DNA of 64,000 nt from Paraburkholderia ultramafica (lineage in GTDB: Bacteria; Pseudomonadota; Gammaproteobacteria; Burkholderiales; Burkholderiaceae), in assembly GCF_902859915.1 (NCBI RefSeq), contig NZ_CADIKK010000028.1, positions 1 to 64,000 on the forward strand, given 5' to 3'. Below, piece after piece: positions 21,288 to 29,404 of this stretch (its first letter is position 1; the number at the start of each line of letters is the position of its first letter). The notes under the pieces were generated by a model that was given only the letters and a program-made list of their open reading frames with translations, ran no database searches and was not told where the DNA came from. A program made the translations under genes and the position numbers.

Positions 21288-21352
21288 GCCAGAAGCTTTA
21301 TTCCGGCCGTGCCGCGTTCGTTGGAACACTGGCCGCGCCACACAAACAAAAA

Positions 21353-21382
21353 AGCCGTGGAGATGGCAACATCCCACGGCTC
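21353..21382. terminator. intrinsic terminator after ftrD
   Basis: AGCCGTGG pairs with CCACGGCT, and the inner GATG/CATC extends the stem around one bulged A. It is preceded by an A-run and followed by CTTTCATTTT, so it could work in both directions. Confidence 0.8.
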
Positions 21383-21534
21383 TTTCATTTTCTGCATCAG
21401 CGGCACACGACGTTTCGTGCATCCGCATCGGGTGAGAACCAAAAAAGCGGCCTGGCTGGCTGCGACGGCTGGCTTGGTATCTGCACGAAGGGGTCTAGTT
21501 CTCACGTGCAAGCCGTCGTGGCTGGCTAATGCCC

Positions 21535-21556
21535 AACACCTCTCGAGGAGGTGGTC
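21535..21556. repeat. hairpin CACCTC-TCGA-GAGGTG downstream of hemP
   Basis: CACCTC, TCGA and GGAGGTG form a compact dyad about 35 bases after the hemP stop on the minus strand. It lacks an obvious T-run, so it is either a weak terminator or an mRNA-end stabiliser. Confidence 0.4.
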
Positions 21557-21589
21557 CCCACAATACCCGGTACTTACCTCTGTTCGTTG

Positions 21590-21850
21590 TTACTTCGTCA
21601 GGATCAGCTTGCCTAAGCGCGTGGCACGCAGCTGGTAGGTTTCGCCGTTGTGCACGATGCTGACGTGACTATGTCCTTGCAGCAATGCGTCGCTGCGTAC
21701 GACTCGTTCCGTCGTCTCGCCCGAACCGTTTGCACGCTCCGCGGCAGGCTTCGCGGCGGGTGCGCTCGCCGTCGACGATTTCGGACGGCTGGTCAGCGCG
21801 GCCGCCGGGCGGTGCAGGCTGAGTGTGGAAGGGCGGGTGAGATCGGTCAT
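21590..21850 (-). CDS. hemP: hemin uptake protein HemP
   Basis: This 86-residue protein has a disordered Ala/Ser-rich N-terminal half and the conserved HemP C-terminus (HNGETYQLRATRLGKLILTK). In Burkholderia relatives HemP is a small Fur-regulated regulator required for hemin uptake. A Fur-like site sits about 40 bases upstream of the start codon. No hemin receptor gene is adjacent in this window. Confidence 0.88.
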   Translation of the reverse strand: MTDLTRPSTLSLHRPAAALTSRPKSSTASAPAAKPAAERANGSGETTERVVRSDALLQGHSHVSIVHNGETYQLRATRLGKLILTK

Positions 21851-21888
21851 TCGTTTTAGCTTGTTGGTCGATTCGATGGATTGATTCT

Positions 21889-21909
21889 AAATGATAACCA
21901 TTCCTATTT
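21889..21909 (-). promoter_or_regulatory. Fur box upstream of hemP
   Basis: AAATGATAACCATTCCTATT is a good Fur-box match (GATAATGATAATCATTATC type), placed about 40 bases from the hemP start on the promoter side. This supports iron repression of hemP. Confidence 0.7.
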
Positions 21910-22056
21910 ACAAGAAAGAGAAATTCATCGGATCCGAGTTCTGATAGCTAAACGAAAGGGGCGTGGAAGAACAGGGGAAGATCGCCTTCAGCCGGCGGCC
22001 CCGCAGGGCGTAAGCGCAGCGGACACAGCGGCGCGGGCAGCGCTCCCGCGCCGGAT

Positions 22057-22539
22057 TCAATGCAGCGAACCGGGCTCCTGCCTGGTCTGCACAAACTGGC
22101 GGATCAGCCGCACCGTATCGATATCGTTCTCCCGATACGCCGACTTGACGATTTCCTGCGTCTGCACCGCGTCCTGGTCGGTGGAGACCGGCAGCGTGGT
22201 CGCGTACTCGAAGCGCAGGAACAGCTGCAGCTCGTCCGGCTGTTCGATGGTCATCGTCAGCGAGCCGCCGACGTAGTCTGCGGTTGGCAGAATGTCGTAG
22301 CGCACGCTCTGGCTCTCCTGCAGCGTGACGCGATCGCGCACGGTGGCCTGGCCGTAGTGCAGCTCCCGCTCGAGGACATTGCCGTCGCGCGACAGAATCG
22401 TGCAGCTGTCGAGTCCCATCACGAACAGTTGCGGCTGCTCGGCGCGCAGCACGAGCCCCTCCCACAACTGCTCGCGGGTCATCGAGTCGACAAAGGGATT
22501 CAACGGGTCGTTGATCTGGATAAGGTGTTCGAAATTCAA
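22057..22539 (-). CDS. SRPBCC/DUF1857 family protein
   Basis: This 160-residue cytoplasmic protein has the DUF1857/START-like pattern: DPLNPFVDSMTREQLWEGLVLRA, ILSRDGNVLERELHYG, VRDRVTLQESQSVRYD and DIDTVRLIRQFVQT. Such proteins bind hydrophobic ligands; the ligand is unknown. The start is a TTG preceded by AGGAAG, and I see no in-frame ATG in a better position. It runs in the same direction as the OsmC gene upstream, with a gap of about 80 bases. Confidence 0.75.
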   Translation of the reverse strand: MNFEHLIQINDPLNPFVDSMTREQLWEGLVLRAEQPQLFVMGLDSCTILSRDGNVLERELHYGQATVRDRVTLQESQSVRYDILPTADYVGGSLTMTIEQPDELQLFLRFEYATTLPVSTDQDAVQTQEIVKSAYRENDIDTVRLIRQFVQTRQEPGSLH

Positions 22540-22617
22540 GTCGGCGGCTTCCTGTGAAAGCGTTGCAATACGTGTGCCCCCTGTCAGCGTGGGCGCGCCC
22601 TGCGGGCCATCGCCGCG

Positions 22618-23016
22618 TTACGCGATGACGAGACCCGAACGGATCGTGATCGAATTCGAGAGGATCTTGTGAACCGGGCACGCATTGGCGATTTGCAAGA
22701 GCCGTTCCCGCTGCTCGTCGGACAGATCGCCTTCGAGCACGATCTTGCGGTCGATGGTCGAGCCCGCGTCGCCGGTTTCGAACGAGAGCGTCACGCGCAC
22801 CTCCGTCAATGGCCATTCCTTGCGCTGAGCGTACATCTTCAGTGTGATAGACGTGCAGGCGCCGAGGCTCGACAGCAACAGCGAAACGGGCGCCGGCCCG
22901 CGATCGCCGCCGCCGAGCGACTGGGGTTCGTCGGCCAGCCACGTGTGCTTGCCGTCGTCCAAAAGGACTCGGAAATTCGTTGAACCGATGTGGGCGGTGA
23001 CGGTGGACTCTGCCAT
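22618..23016 (-). CDS. OsmC family peroxiredoxin-like protein
   Basis: This 132-residue protein has the OsmC fold, with the peroxidatic region LLSSLGACTSITLKMYA (first Cys) and the second Cys in ANACPVHKIL. It reduces organic hydroperoxides or acts on related thiols. I start it at the ATG at 23016, preceded by AGGAG; the ORF opens at 23055. It probably shares a transcript with the DUF1857 gene downstream. Confidence 0.88.
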   Translation of the reverse strand: MAESTVTAHIGSTNFRVLLDDGKHTWLADEPQSLGGGDRGPAPVSLLLSSLGACTSITLKMYAQRKEWPLTEVRVTLSFETGDAGSTIDRKIVLEGDLSDEQRERLLQIANACPVHKILSNSITIRSGLVIA

Positions 23017-23287
23017 GCGCGCTCCTGAACAGGACGGAAAATCGCCGCGCGCCACGACTCATTGTGGTGAACGGCGTGGCGCGCGGCATGAAACGCTATT
23101 GTGAACGAAATTACCGGCCTGAGTGCCTCGGGCTGATCTATGTCTGGTTTGAATGAACCCCGACGCGAGCGGCGCGTTGGACGCTACTCGTGCCACCCGT
23201 GTTGTCAGCGGCGGCATGTCGCGATGCCGGGCGATCCACAAGCTGGCCGCCGCGATCCTTAAATGGCGGCGCGTGCTTCACCGTCGC
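23017..23287. other. intergenic region osmC-pirin
   Basis: About 270 bases with no supported gene, terminator or repeat that I can see. Confidence 0.4.
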
Positions 23288-24166
23288 TCAGTGCGTGATC
23301 GCGCCCATGCGCCCGGCCTGGTAATCGACGACGGCCTGGCGGATCTCGTCCTCGGTATTCATCACGAACGGGCCGTAGCGCACCACGGGCTCCTTCAGCG
23401 GCACGCCGCCCAGCAGCAGCACCTCGAGCGGCTCCTCGCCGGCGGTCAGCGTGACGGCGTCGCCGTCGTTCTGAAACACCACCATCTTCTGCGCGTCGAT
23501 TTGCTGACGTGCTTCGCCTTCGCCATAGAAGCCCGTGCCGGCCAGGCTATACGCGAACACGCGATAGTCGGCCGGCACCGGCTGGCGGATCGTCGCGCCC
23601 GGTTGCAGCGAGAAATGCTGATACAGGATCGGCGTGCGCGTTTCGATCGCCGCCTTCACGCCGAGCGCTTCGCCGGCGATCACCTTGACACGCACCTTGC
23701 CGTCCGCGGACGTCGCCACCGGAATGCTCGATGACGGTATCTCCTGGTAGCGCGGCGCGATCATCTTGTCGCGACGCGGCAGATTCACCCACAGTTGCAG
23801 CCCGTGCACGCGTCCGCCGGTCCGCACGAACGACGGGTCCGGCATCTCGCTATGCACGACGCCCGCGCCCGCGGTCATCCATTGCACGTCGCCGGCGTGC
23901 AGCGTGCCGGAATGGCCCGCGGAATCCTTATGGCCCAACTGGCCCTCCAGCACGTACGTGACCGTTTCGAAGCCGCGATGCGGATGGTCGGGCGCGCCTT
24001 TGGCCTCGCCCGGCGCGTAGTCGATCGGGCCCATTTCGTCGAGCAGCAGGAACGGATCGAAGTCCATCAGCAAACGGGTCGGAAACGGGCGGTAGACGAT
24101 AAAGCCGCCGCCTTCGGTCGTGCGAACGGCGGGAAACGTGCGTTCGATCGTGCGTGTCGTGCTCAT
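23288..24166 (-). CDS. pirin family protein
   Basis: This 292-residue bicupin has the pirin N-terminal metal site in HPHRGFETVTYVLEG (HxHxxxE spacing) and HAGDVQWMTAGAGVVHSE. The C-terminal cupin follows (PILYQHFSLQPGA). Bacterial pirins are quercetinase-like oxygenases or redox regulators. I use the ATG at 24166 (MSTTRTIERT) with AAGG upstream; a GTG three codons earlier also exists. It is divergent from a LysR gene that is the likely regulator. Confidence 0.88.
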   Translation of the reverse strand: MSTTRTIERTFPAVRTTEGGGFIVYRPFPTRLLMDFDPFLLLDEMGPIDYAPGEAKGAPDHPHRGFETVTYVLEGQLGHKDSAGHSGTLHAGDVQWMTAGAGVVHSEMPDPSFVRTGGRVHGLQLWVNLPRRDKMIAPRYQEIPSSSIPVATSADGKVRVKVIAGEALGVKAAIETRTPILYQHFSLQPGATIRQPVPADYRVFAYSLAGTGFYGEGEARQQIDAQKMVVFQNDGDAVTLTAGEEPLEVLLLGGVPLKEPVVRYGPFVMNTEDEIRQAVVDYQAGRMGAITH

Positions 24167-24263
24167 CAAAGTCACCTTGAAAAATGGGGAATAGCGTCAT
24201 TTTTGAAACATCGAGCTATTATAGGGACCGTTTTTAGAGGTGCCAGCCGCCGTCACGCAATGG

Positions 24264-24285
24264 ATTGTTCTATTAATGGAACGAT
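24264..24285. promoter_or_regulatory. candidate LysR operator in the pirin-LysR gap
   Basis: ATTGTTCTATT followed by AATGGAACGAT is a 22-base dyad with 18 of 22 positions self-complementary. It ends 3 bases before the LysR start codon. LysR proteins often bind such a dyad to control themselves and the divergent gene, here pirin. No separate SD is visible, because the dyad occupies that space. Confidence 0.55.
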
Positions 24286-24288
24286 GAG

Positions 24289-25275
24289 ATGAAGATCGAT
24301 TCACACAACCTGAATGACCTGATGTACTTCTCGCAGGTCGTCGAACATGGCGGTTTTTCCGCCGCCGAACGGGTGCTGGGCATCTCCAAGTCGCGCCTGT
24401 CGCGCCGGCTGACCGAGCTGGAAGCGTCGCTGGGCGTGCGCCTGTTGCAGCGCTCCACGCGCAAGCTGGCGCTGACCGAAGCCGGCCAACTGTTTTACCA
24501 GCATTGTCAGGCGATGCTGAGCGAGGCGAAGGCGGCGGTCAACGTCGTGCAGCAACTGCGCGCGTCGCCGCGCGGCACCGTGCGCGTCAGCGTGCCGGTC
24601 ACGATCTCGCAGACCATCCTGTCGACGATCCTGCCGGAATTCATGCATCGCTATCCCGAAGTGCGGGTGGTGATGCGGGTGACGAACCGCGTGGTCGATC
24701 TGTTCGAGGATTCGATCGACGTCGCGCTGCGCGTGCGCTCCGACCCGCCGGAAAACGCCAACATCGTCGTGCGGCCGCTGTGGCGCACGCAGCAGATGCT
24801 GGTGGGCGCGCCGAGTCTGTTGCAGCAGAATGCGCCGCCGCTGTTGCCAGCCGATCTGAGCCGCTTCGAAACGCTCGACGTACCGACCAGCGACGGACGC
24901 CACGTCTACAACCTGATCTCGCCCGACGGCACGCGTCACGCGCATGAACACGAGCCGCGACTCGTGACCGCCGATCTGATGACGATTCGCGAGGCGGTGC
25001 TCTCCGGCGTCGGCATCGCCGCGCTGCCGGAGATGATGTACGGTGCCGCGTTGCGCGCGGGGCAATTGTCGCCGGTCATGCCGGGCTGGACCTTTCCGAC
25101 GCCGCAGTTGTACGCCGTATTCGTGTCGCGCCAGGGGATGGTGCCGGCGGTGCGCGCGTTCGTCGATTATCTGGTCGAGATGCTCGATCCGGACGACGGC
25201 AAACACATCATGGGCGAATGTCCGGCATGGGAGGAAAAGGCCGCGGCGCAACCGTCGCTTGCAGTTGCGCCCTAG
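24289..25275 (+). CDS. LysR-family transcriptional regulator, divergent to pirin
   Basis: This 328-residue regulator has the N-terminal HTH (MYFSQVVEHGGFSAAERVLG, SKSRLSRRLTELEASLGVRLL) and the substrate-binding domain (VRVSVPVTISQTILS, VLSGVGIAALPEM). It belongs to the CrgA/DsdC-like group common in Burkholderia. Its divergent partner pirin is the probable target; the inducer is unknown. It is full length, with a slightly long C-terminal tail rich in Ala. Confidence 0.88.
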   Translation: MKIDSHNLNDLMYFSQVVEHGGFSAAERVLGISKSRLSRRLTELEASLGVRLLQRSTRKLALTEAGQLFYQHCQAMLSEAKAAVNVVQQLRASPRGTVRVSVPVTISQTILSTILPEFMHRYPEVRVVMRVTNRVVDLFEDSIDVALRVRSDPPENANIVVRPLWRTQQMLVGAPSLLQQNAPPLLPADLSRFETLDVPTSDGRHVYNLISPDGTRHAHEHEPRLVTADLMTIREAVLSGVGIAALPEMMYGAALRAGQLSPVMPGWTFPTPQLYAVFVSRQGMVPAVRAFVDYLVEMLDPDDGKHIMGECPAWEEKAAAQPSLAVAP

Positions 25276-25405
25276 CTGGCCTTCCGCAACGCTATATCGC
25301 TTTTAGCATTTAAGCGTGGCTTGTCATGAGTACTTTCAATGGCCGTTTGCTTGAATGCGCGCGCTCACAGGCCTATAGTGGAATCCCTTCGCTAAGGAGT
25401 CTCTT

Positions 25406-25522
25406 ATGCGGAAACTCATGGCCGCTATCATAGCGGGCCTGATAGGGCTGACCGCGCTGTCCGTGTCGATCACGGCTGTCGCATGCGGTGACTCCAGCTA
25501 TCAATCTTCAAATGGCAAGTGA
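25406..25522 (+). CDS. 38-residue secreted/lipoprotein-like peptide
   Basis: The peptide has a hydrophobic N-terminal segment (MRKLMAAIIAGLIGLTALSV), then SITAVACGDSS and SYQSSNGK. AVAC is a weak lipobox-like site, so it may be a small lipoprotein, or the segment may be a single membrane helix. A clear AAGGAG lies 8 bases before the ATG and a strong terminator follows at 25556. These features support real expression. No family was recognised. Confidence 0.6.
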   Translation: MRKLMAAIIAGLIGLTALSVSITAVACGDSSYQSSNGK

Positions 25523-25555
25523 GCCCGCCGCCCGAAGGCGCCGAGTGCGCACAAA

Positions 25556-25588
25556 AAAAGGCCTTCATCTGACGATGAGGGCCTTTTA
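25556..25588. terminator. bidirectional intrinsic terminator
   Basis: AAAAGGCCTTCATC pairs with GATGAGGGCCTTTT around TGAC, with A-runs on the left and T-runs on the right. It ends the 38-residue ORF transcript (+) and serves as the end of the bfd-tonB-exbBD transcript (-). Confidence 0.85.
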
Positions 25589-25703
25589 CTTTTTGGCCCT
25601 TGTTGCAAGGGCTTTTCTGCGCTTTTCGGCAGGCGCTGTGTAAAGCGCCGCGTGCTCGCTTGCAGCGCTTCTTGCAGCGTTGCTTGTCGGCCTGGTTGCC
25701 TGC

Positions 25704-26123
25704 TTACTTGCCCTTGGGCTGCGTGACGAAGCCGATCTTCGTGAGGCCGCCGGCCTGCGCCGCCGACATCAGTTGCGCCACTTTCTCGTACGGCACCTTG
25801 CGGTCCGCGTCCAGATGCAGTTCCGGCTGCGGGCTCGCTTGCGCGGCCTCTGCAATCTTCGCGCTCAACGCTGCTTCGTCGACCTTCTGGTCGTTCCACA
25901 GGACGTTGCCGTCCGCGTCGATCGCGACCGTCACTTGCGCGGGCTTCGTCTCTTCCTTCTGACTGCTCGCATGCGGCAGATCGATTTTGACCGCGTGACG
26001 AATCACCGGAATCGTCACCATGAAGACGATCAGGAGAACCAACATCACGTCGACGAGCGGCGTCATGTTGATTTCGTTCATCAGGCCGTCGTCATCGTCG
26101 CCGGCGAAGGGGCTCATTGCCAT
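25704..26123 (-). CDS. exbD: biopolymer transport protein ExbD
   Basis: A 139-residue inner-membrane protein with one N-terminal transmembrane segment containing the conserved Asp (NMTPLVDVMLVLLIVFMVT) and a periplasmic domain (ADRKVPYEKVAQLMSAAQAG). With ExbB it uses the proton gradient to energise TonB. It lies 16 bases after exbB, the last gene of the operon. Confidence 0.94.
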   Translation of the reverse strand: MAMSPFAGDDDDGLMNEINMTPLVDVMLVLLIVFMVTIPVIRHAVKIDLPHASSQKEETKPAQVTVAIDADGNVLWNDQKVDEAALSAKIAEAAQASPQPELHLDADRKVPYEKVAQLMSAAQAGGLTKIGFVTQPKGK

Positions 26124-26139
26124 CGGAGTGCCTCGTCGA

Positions 26140-26871
26140 TCAGTTCGTGCGGGTCGCGAGACGCAGGCCGTCGCCGCGCTTGGACGACGACAGACGCGCG
26201 CCCGTCACGAAGAACGCATGCAGGCCATGCGCAAAGCGGCTCAGTTTGGCGACGACCGCCTTGTTGGCGCGCGTCAGCGCGTTGTAGCCGAGCACCGCCG
26301 GGATCGCGACGAACAGACCGAATGCGGTCATGATCAACGCTTCGCCGACCGGACCGGCGACCTGGTCGATCGACGACTGGCCGCTTGCGCCGATCGCCAG
26401 CAGCGCGTGATAGATGCCCCACACCGTGCCGAACAGACCGACGAACGGCGCCGTGCTGCCGATCGACGCGAGAATTGCGAGGCCGCTCTGCATGCGCGCG
26501 ACGCTTTCATCCATCGTGTCTTTCAGGCAGCGCGTGACCCAGTCCGACACGTCCATGCGGTCGTGCAGATGCGGCTGCGTCTGATGATGATGATCGGCCG
26601 CTTCCTGGCCCGACAGCGCCAGCGCGAGGAACGGATTGTCGTGCGGCGTCGACGAACCGGCGCCGAGTTTCTTCACGCCGTCGGCGAGATCGTCCGAATG
26701 CCAGAACGCCTGCTCGGCATTCTTCGTGAGACGCTTCAGGCGCATCACATTCCAGCCTTTGATGACGATCACGCTCCACGACATCACCGACATGATCAAC
26801 AGCGCGAGCGCGATACCGCGCGTCACGAAGTCCCCTTGCGCCCAAACGTGCGCCAATCCGTAGTTCTGCAT
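26140..26871 (-). CDS. exbB: biopolymer transport protein ExbB (MotA/TolQ/ExbB)
   Basis: A 243-residue membrane protein with three transmembrane segments, including LLIMSVMSWSVIVIKGWN and GLFGTVWGIYHALLAIGASG, and the ALIMTAFGLFVAIPAVLGYN helix. It forms the proton channel with ExbD and couples to TonB. A 27-base gap separates it from tonB. It contains a His-rich stretch DHHHQTQPHLHD in the first cytoplasmic loop, which is worth noting for metal binding. Confidence 0.93.
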   Translation of the reverse strand: MQNYGLAHVWAQGDFVTRGIALALLIMSVMSWSVIVIKGWNVMRLKRLTKNAEQAFWHSDDLADGVKKLGAGSSTPHDNPFLALALSGQEAADHHHQTQPHLHDRMDVSDWVTRCLKDTMDESVARMQSGLAILASIGSTAPFVGLFGTVWGIYHALLAIGASGQSSIDQVAGPVGEALIMTAFGLFVAIPAVLGYNALTRANKAVVAKLSRFAHGLHAFFVTGARLSSSKRGDGLRLATRTN

Positions 26872-26898
26872 TGCAATTCCTTATTTTTAAAAGCTGCC

Positions 26899-27636
26899 TC
26901 AATCGGTCAGATTGAAGTCGAAAGGCTGGGTATATGCGGCCCGAACCGGCTGGCCGTTTTCAACGTAGGGTTTGCAGGCGCTCGCATGCACGGCGGCGAG
27001 CGCGGCATCGTCAAGACGGTTGAAGCCGCTGCTCTTCTTCAACTCGATGTTTTCGAGCTTTCCGCTCAGGCCGACCACGAACCTCACCGACGCCGTACCG
27101 GTTTCGCCGCGCCGCTTCGATAGCGATGGGTAGTCGGGCTTGGCGATATTGCAGTCGAGGTGCGCGACGTTCTTCGGCGCGCTGATCTCCATCGTCTGAC
27201 GGCCGATCGCGGGCGCCGCCGCGGCCGGCGGTGCCGCCGGTGCGGCGGGCGTAGGCGGCGTCGGATCCGGGGCCGCGACAGGCGTCGGCGATGGCGCGGC
27301 CGCCTCGGGCAATGGGGTAGGCGATGGCTTGGGCGTCGGTGTCGGCTTCGGCTGGACCTTGGGTTTCGTATGAACCGGCGGCGTTGGCTTCGGCGGGGGC
27401 GGCGCGAGCGACTGCATCGCGACCGGCGCGGCGAGCGGCGCTGGCGGCAGCAATTGCGCGGTCATCACGTGTGATTCGAGCGTAGGCTGCACGGGTTCAT
27501 GACGCAACGTCATGATCACGGCAAGCAGCGCAACGTGAACTACCGCCACTACGGCGGTTGCGGTCAACGCGCGGGAATTCGTACGAGAGGGCGAGGCCGG
27601 CGTGGCGCTGGCGGAAACGGTAGGCGAGGCCTGCAT
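26899..27636 (-). CDS. tonB: TonB energy transducer
   Basis: This 245-residue protein has an N-terminal membrane anchor (ATAVVAVVHVALLAVIMTL), a long Pro/Lys periplasm-spanning linker (PPPPKPTPPVHTKPKVQPKP) and a C-terminal TonB domain (SVRFVVGLSGKLENIELKKS, DDAALAAVHASACKPY). It transmits energy to outer-membrane iron receptors. It is third in bfd-small ORF-tonB-exbB-exbD and is probably Fur-regulated with bfd. Confidence 0.92.
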   Translation of the reverse strand: MQASPTVSASATPASPSRTNSRALTATAVVAVVHVALLAVIMTLRHEPVQPTLESHVMTAQLLPPAPLAAPVAMQSLAPPPPKPTPPVHTKPKVQPKPTPTPKPSPTPLPEAAAPSPTPVAAPDPTPPTPAAPAAPPAAAAPAIGRQTMEISAPKNVAHLDCNIAKPDYPSLSKRRGETGTASVRFVVGLSGKLENIELKKSSGFNRLDDAALAAVHASACKPYVENGQPVRAAYTQPFDFNLTD

Positions 27637-27684
27637 GTTAGCGTGGCAGCGCGCTGTCGAAGCAGCGCGTCAGACAAGACATCG

Positions 27685-27747
27685 TCATGTTCGGAAGATC
27701 AGCAGCGAAATAAACAAAGTAGTCACGAAACCAATCAGCAATTCCAT
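27685..27747 (-). CDS. 20-residue hydrophobic small ORF between bfd and tonB
   Basis: It encodes MELLIGFVTTLF then ISLLIFRT, a single hydrophobic helix with short polar ends. AAAGGAG lies 6 bases before the ATG, a near-perfect Shine-Dalgarno site. It lies between bfd and tonB in the same direction, 48 bases from the tonB start. Position, SD and composition suggest a tiny membrane peptide, possibly a leader or a modulator of TonB-ExbBD. I do not recognise a named family. Confidence 0.55.
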   Translation of the reverse strand: MELLIGFVTTLFISLLIFRT

Positions 27748-27908
27748 CTCGAACTCCTTTTGACGAGTGAGCGGGTAGCTGGCTGGTACGAATACTGGCT
27801 TGCTGACGGCAGTGGAATGACGCGTAATGCAGCGCGTGAAGCGGCGCATCAGGCCGTGGGGCGTTGAGCACTCCGGGCACGGCTCGCGCCGCGCCCCGAA
27901 AGCTGGCT

Positions 27909-28145
27909 TTAGGCGGCCTTGCGTTCGTAGAACGTGAGAGGTACGGCCTGCGAATGATGCTCGACGCCGCAACGGCTTGCGCACACGCCGCTTTGCAGCA
28001 TGACGTCGCGCACGGACTCTTCGCATTTGCCGCAGCAGGAAGCGACGCCGAGTTCAAACTGAAGCTCGTCGAACGAGTCGACGCCATCCGCGATCGCGGA
28101 ACGGATCGTGCGGTCAGAAACAGACTTGCAGACACAGACAATCAT
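27909..28145 (-). CDS. bfd: bacterioferritin-associated ferredoxin Bfd
   Basis: This 78-residue protein has the four [2Fe-2S] ligands as MIVCVCKSVSD (Cys-x-Cys) and CCGKCEESV (second pair). It delivers electrons to bacterioferritin to release stored iron. A Fur-like box lies directly upstream, and bfr is present 1.3 kb away. It is the first gene of an iron operon that continues with tonB-exbB-exbD. The second half (GVCASRCGVEHHS) carries extra Cys and His residues. Confidence 0.92.
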   Translation of the reverse strand: MIVCVCKSVSDRTIRSAIADGVDSFDELQFELGVASCCGKCEESVRDVMLQSGVCASRCGVEHHSQAVPLTFYERKAA

Positions 28146-28168
28146 GGCAGGGCGTCATAGCTAACGTT

Positions 28169-28189
28169 AATGGGAATTATTATCATTTT
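28169..28189 (-). promoter_or_regulatory. Fur box upstream of bfd
   Basis: ATGGGAATTATTATCATTTT at 28170-28189, read on the minus strand, gives AAAATGATAATAATTCCCAT, a strong match to the Fur consensus core. It lies about 25 bases from the bfd start and is expected to repress bfd-tonB-exbB-exbD when iron is plentiful. Confidence 0.75.
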
Positions 28190-28360
28190 GTTTGGGCCGT
28201 TTGGCAAGCCTCCTGCGTGATTTTTTGTAACAAAACCAGACTGTTAGAAGGGTTTCGTCTAAGGATAGCGTTCGGCGCGGGCGACAGGATTGGCGCGAAT
28301 GTGCCTGAAAGGTAGGCAAAAACGCGCTGCGACGGCGCTATACCGCCGCGTCAGAGGGCT

Positions 28361-29248
28361 TTATGCCGCCTGGGAATCCGGCGCTGCCGTGCGGCGCGAC
28401 TGGATCTGCACGCGCTCGACTGTTGCGTCGATGTGCAAGAGGGTTGCCGCAAGCTGTTGCTGATGGGTGCCGTCGCCGGTCGAATAAAAACGGGGCAGAG
28501 CAGAACAGGCGCTTTCCGTAGCGGCGCGCAGGCCATGCTGATCCAGCACGCGTTCCAATTGACGCGCGATGGCCAAGCTCGTGTCGATCAGCGTGAGCCG
28601 ATCGCCGACGATATCGCGGATCGCCGCATCGAGAAACGGATAGTGGGTGCAGCCGAGCACCAGCGTGTCGGCGCCCGCATCGAGCATCGGCTGAAGGTAA
28701 TCGCGCAGCAGCGCGCGCAACTCGGCCGAGCCGACATCGCAACGTTCGACGGCCTGCACGAGCCCGTGGCCTGGCTGGCACAGAAAGCGGCAATCCGCGG
28801 CGTAGCGCTCGAGCAGTCCCTGAAAGCGGGCGCTGCGCAAGGTCACCTGCGTAGCGAGCACGCCGGCGACACGGGTTTTCGACTGCAGCGCGGCAGGTTT
28901 GACGCCGGGTTCGACGCCCACCAGCGGAATAGGCAGCTTTTCGCGAACCAGCGCGATCGACTGGGCGGTTGCGGTGTTGCACGCGACCACCAGCGCTTTC
29001 GCGCCCTGCTTGACCAGCCATTCGCCGATCGCGAGCGTACGGTCGGCGATGAAGTCGTCGTCGCGCTCGCCGTAGGGCGCGTAGAGCGAGTCGGCGACGT
29101 ACAGGATCGATTCGTCAGGCAGTTGCGCCCGGACCGCTCTTAGCACCGACAAACCGCCCAGACCCGAATCGAAAATGCCGACCGGCGCGCGCGAAACGGC
29201 GCCCGAGGTAAATGTCCGGACAGTCGGGGACGGCGATTGTGCAGGCAT
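28361..29248 (-). CDS. murI: glutamate racemase
   Basis: A 295-residue cofactor-independent racemase that provides D-glutamate for peptidoglycan. Both catalytic cysteines are visible in VACNTATAQS and LGCTHYPFL, together with GIFDSGLGGLSVL and the YADS/SLYAPYGERD region. I start it at the ATG at 29248 (MPAQSPSPTVRTF); the frame opens at 29356 without family support. It is complete. Confidence 0.93.
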   Translation of the reverse strand: MPAQSPSPTVRTFTSGAVSRAPVGIFDSGLGGLSVLRAVRAQLPDESILYVADSLYAPYGERDDDFIADRTLAIGEWLVKQGAKALVVACNTATAQSIALVREKLPIPLVGVEPGVKPAALQSKTRVAGVLATQVTLRSARFQGLLERYAADCRFLCQPGHGLVQAVERCDVGSAELRALLRDYLQPMLDAGADTLVLGCTHYPFLDAAIRDIVGDRLTLIDTSLAIARQLERVLDQHGLRAATESACSALPRFYSTGDGTHQQQLAATLLHIDATVERVQIQSRRTAAPDSQAA

Positions 29249-29404
29249 AGGCGAAGAGAATGCGCGTGGCGCGGGGGTCAAGGTGAACCCGCAAAAACGG
29301 GAAAGTGCGCAAGTATATCGCCCGCGCGGCGCAGGCCATCTCGAATGCCGTCGCAAATGGGCAGACCCATGGGCCAGCGCGCGGGCAATTTCAGCGCGGC
29401 TCGA

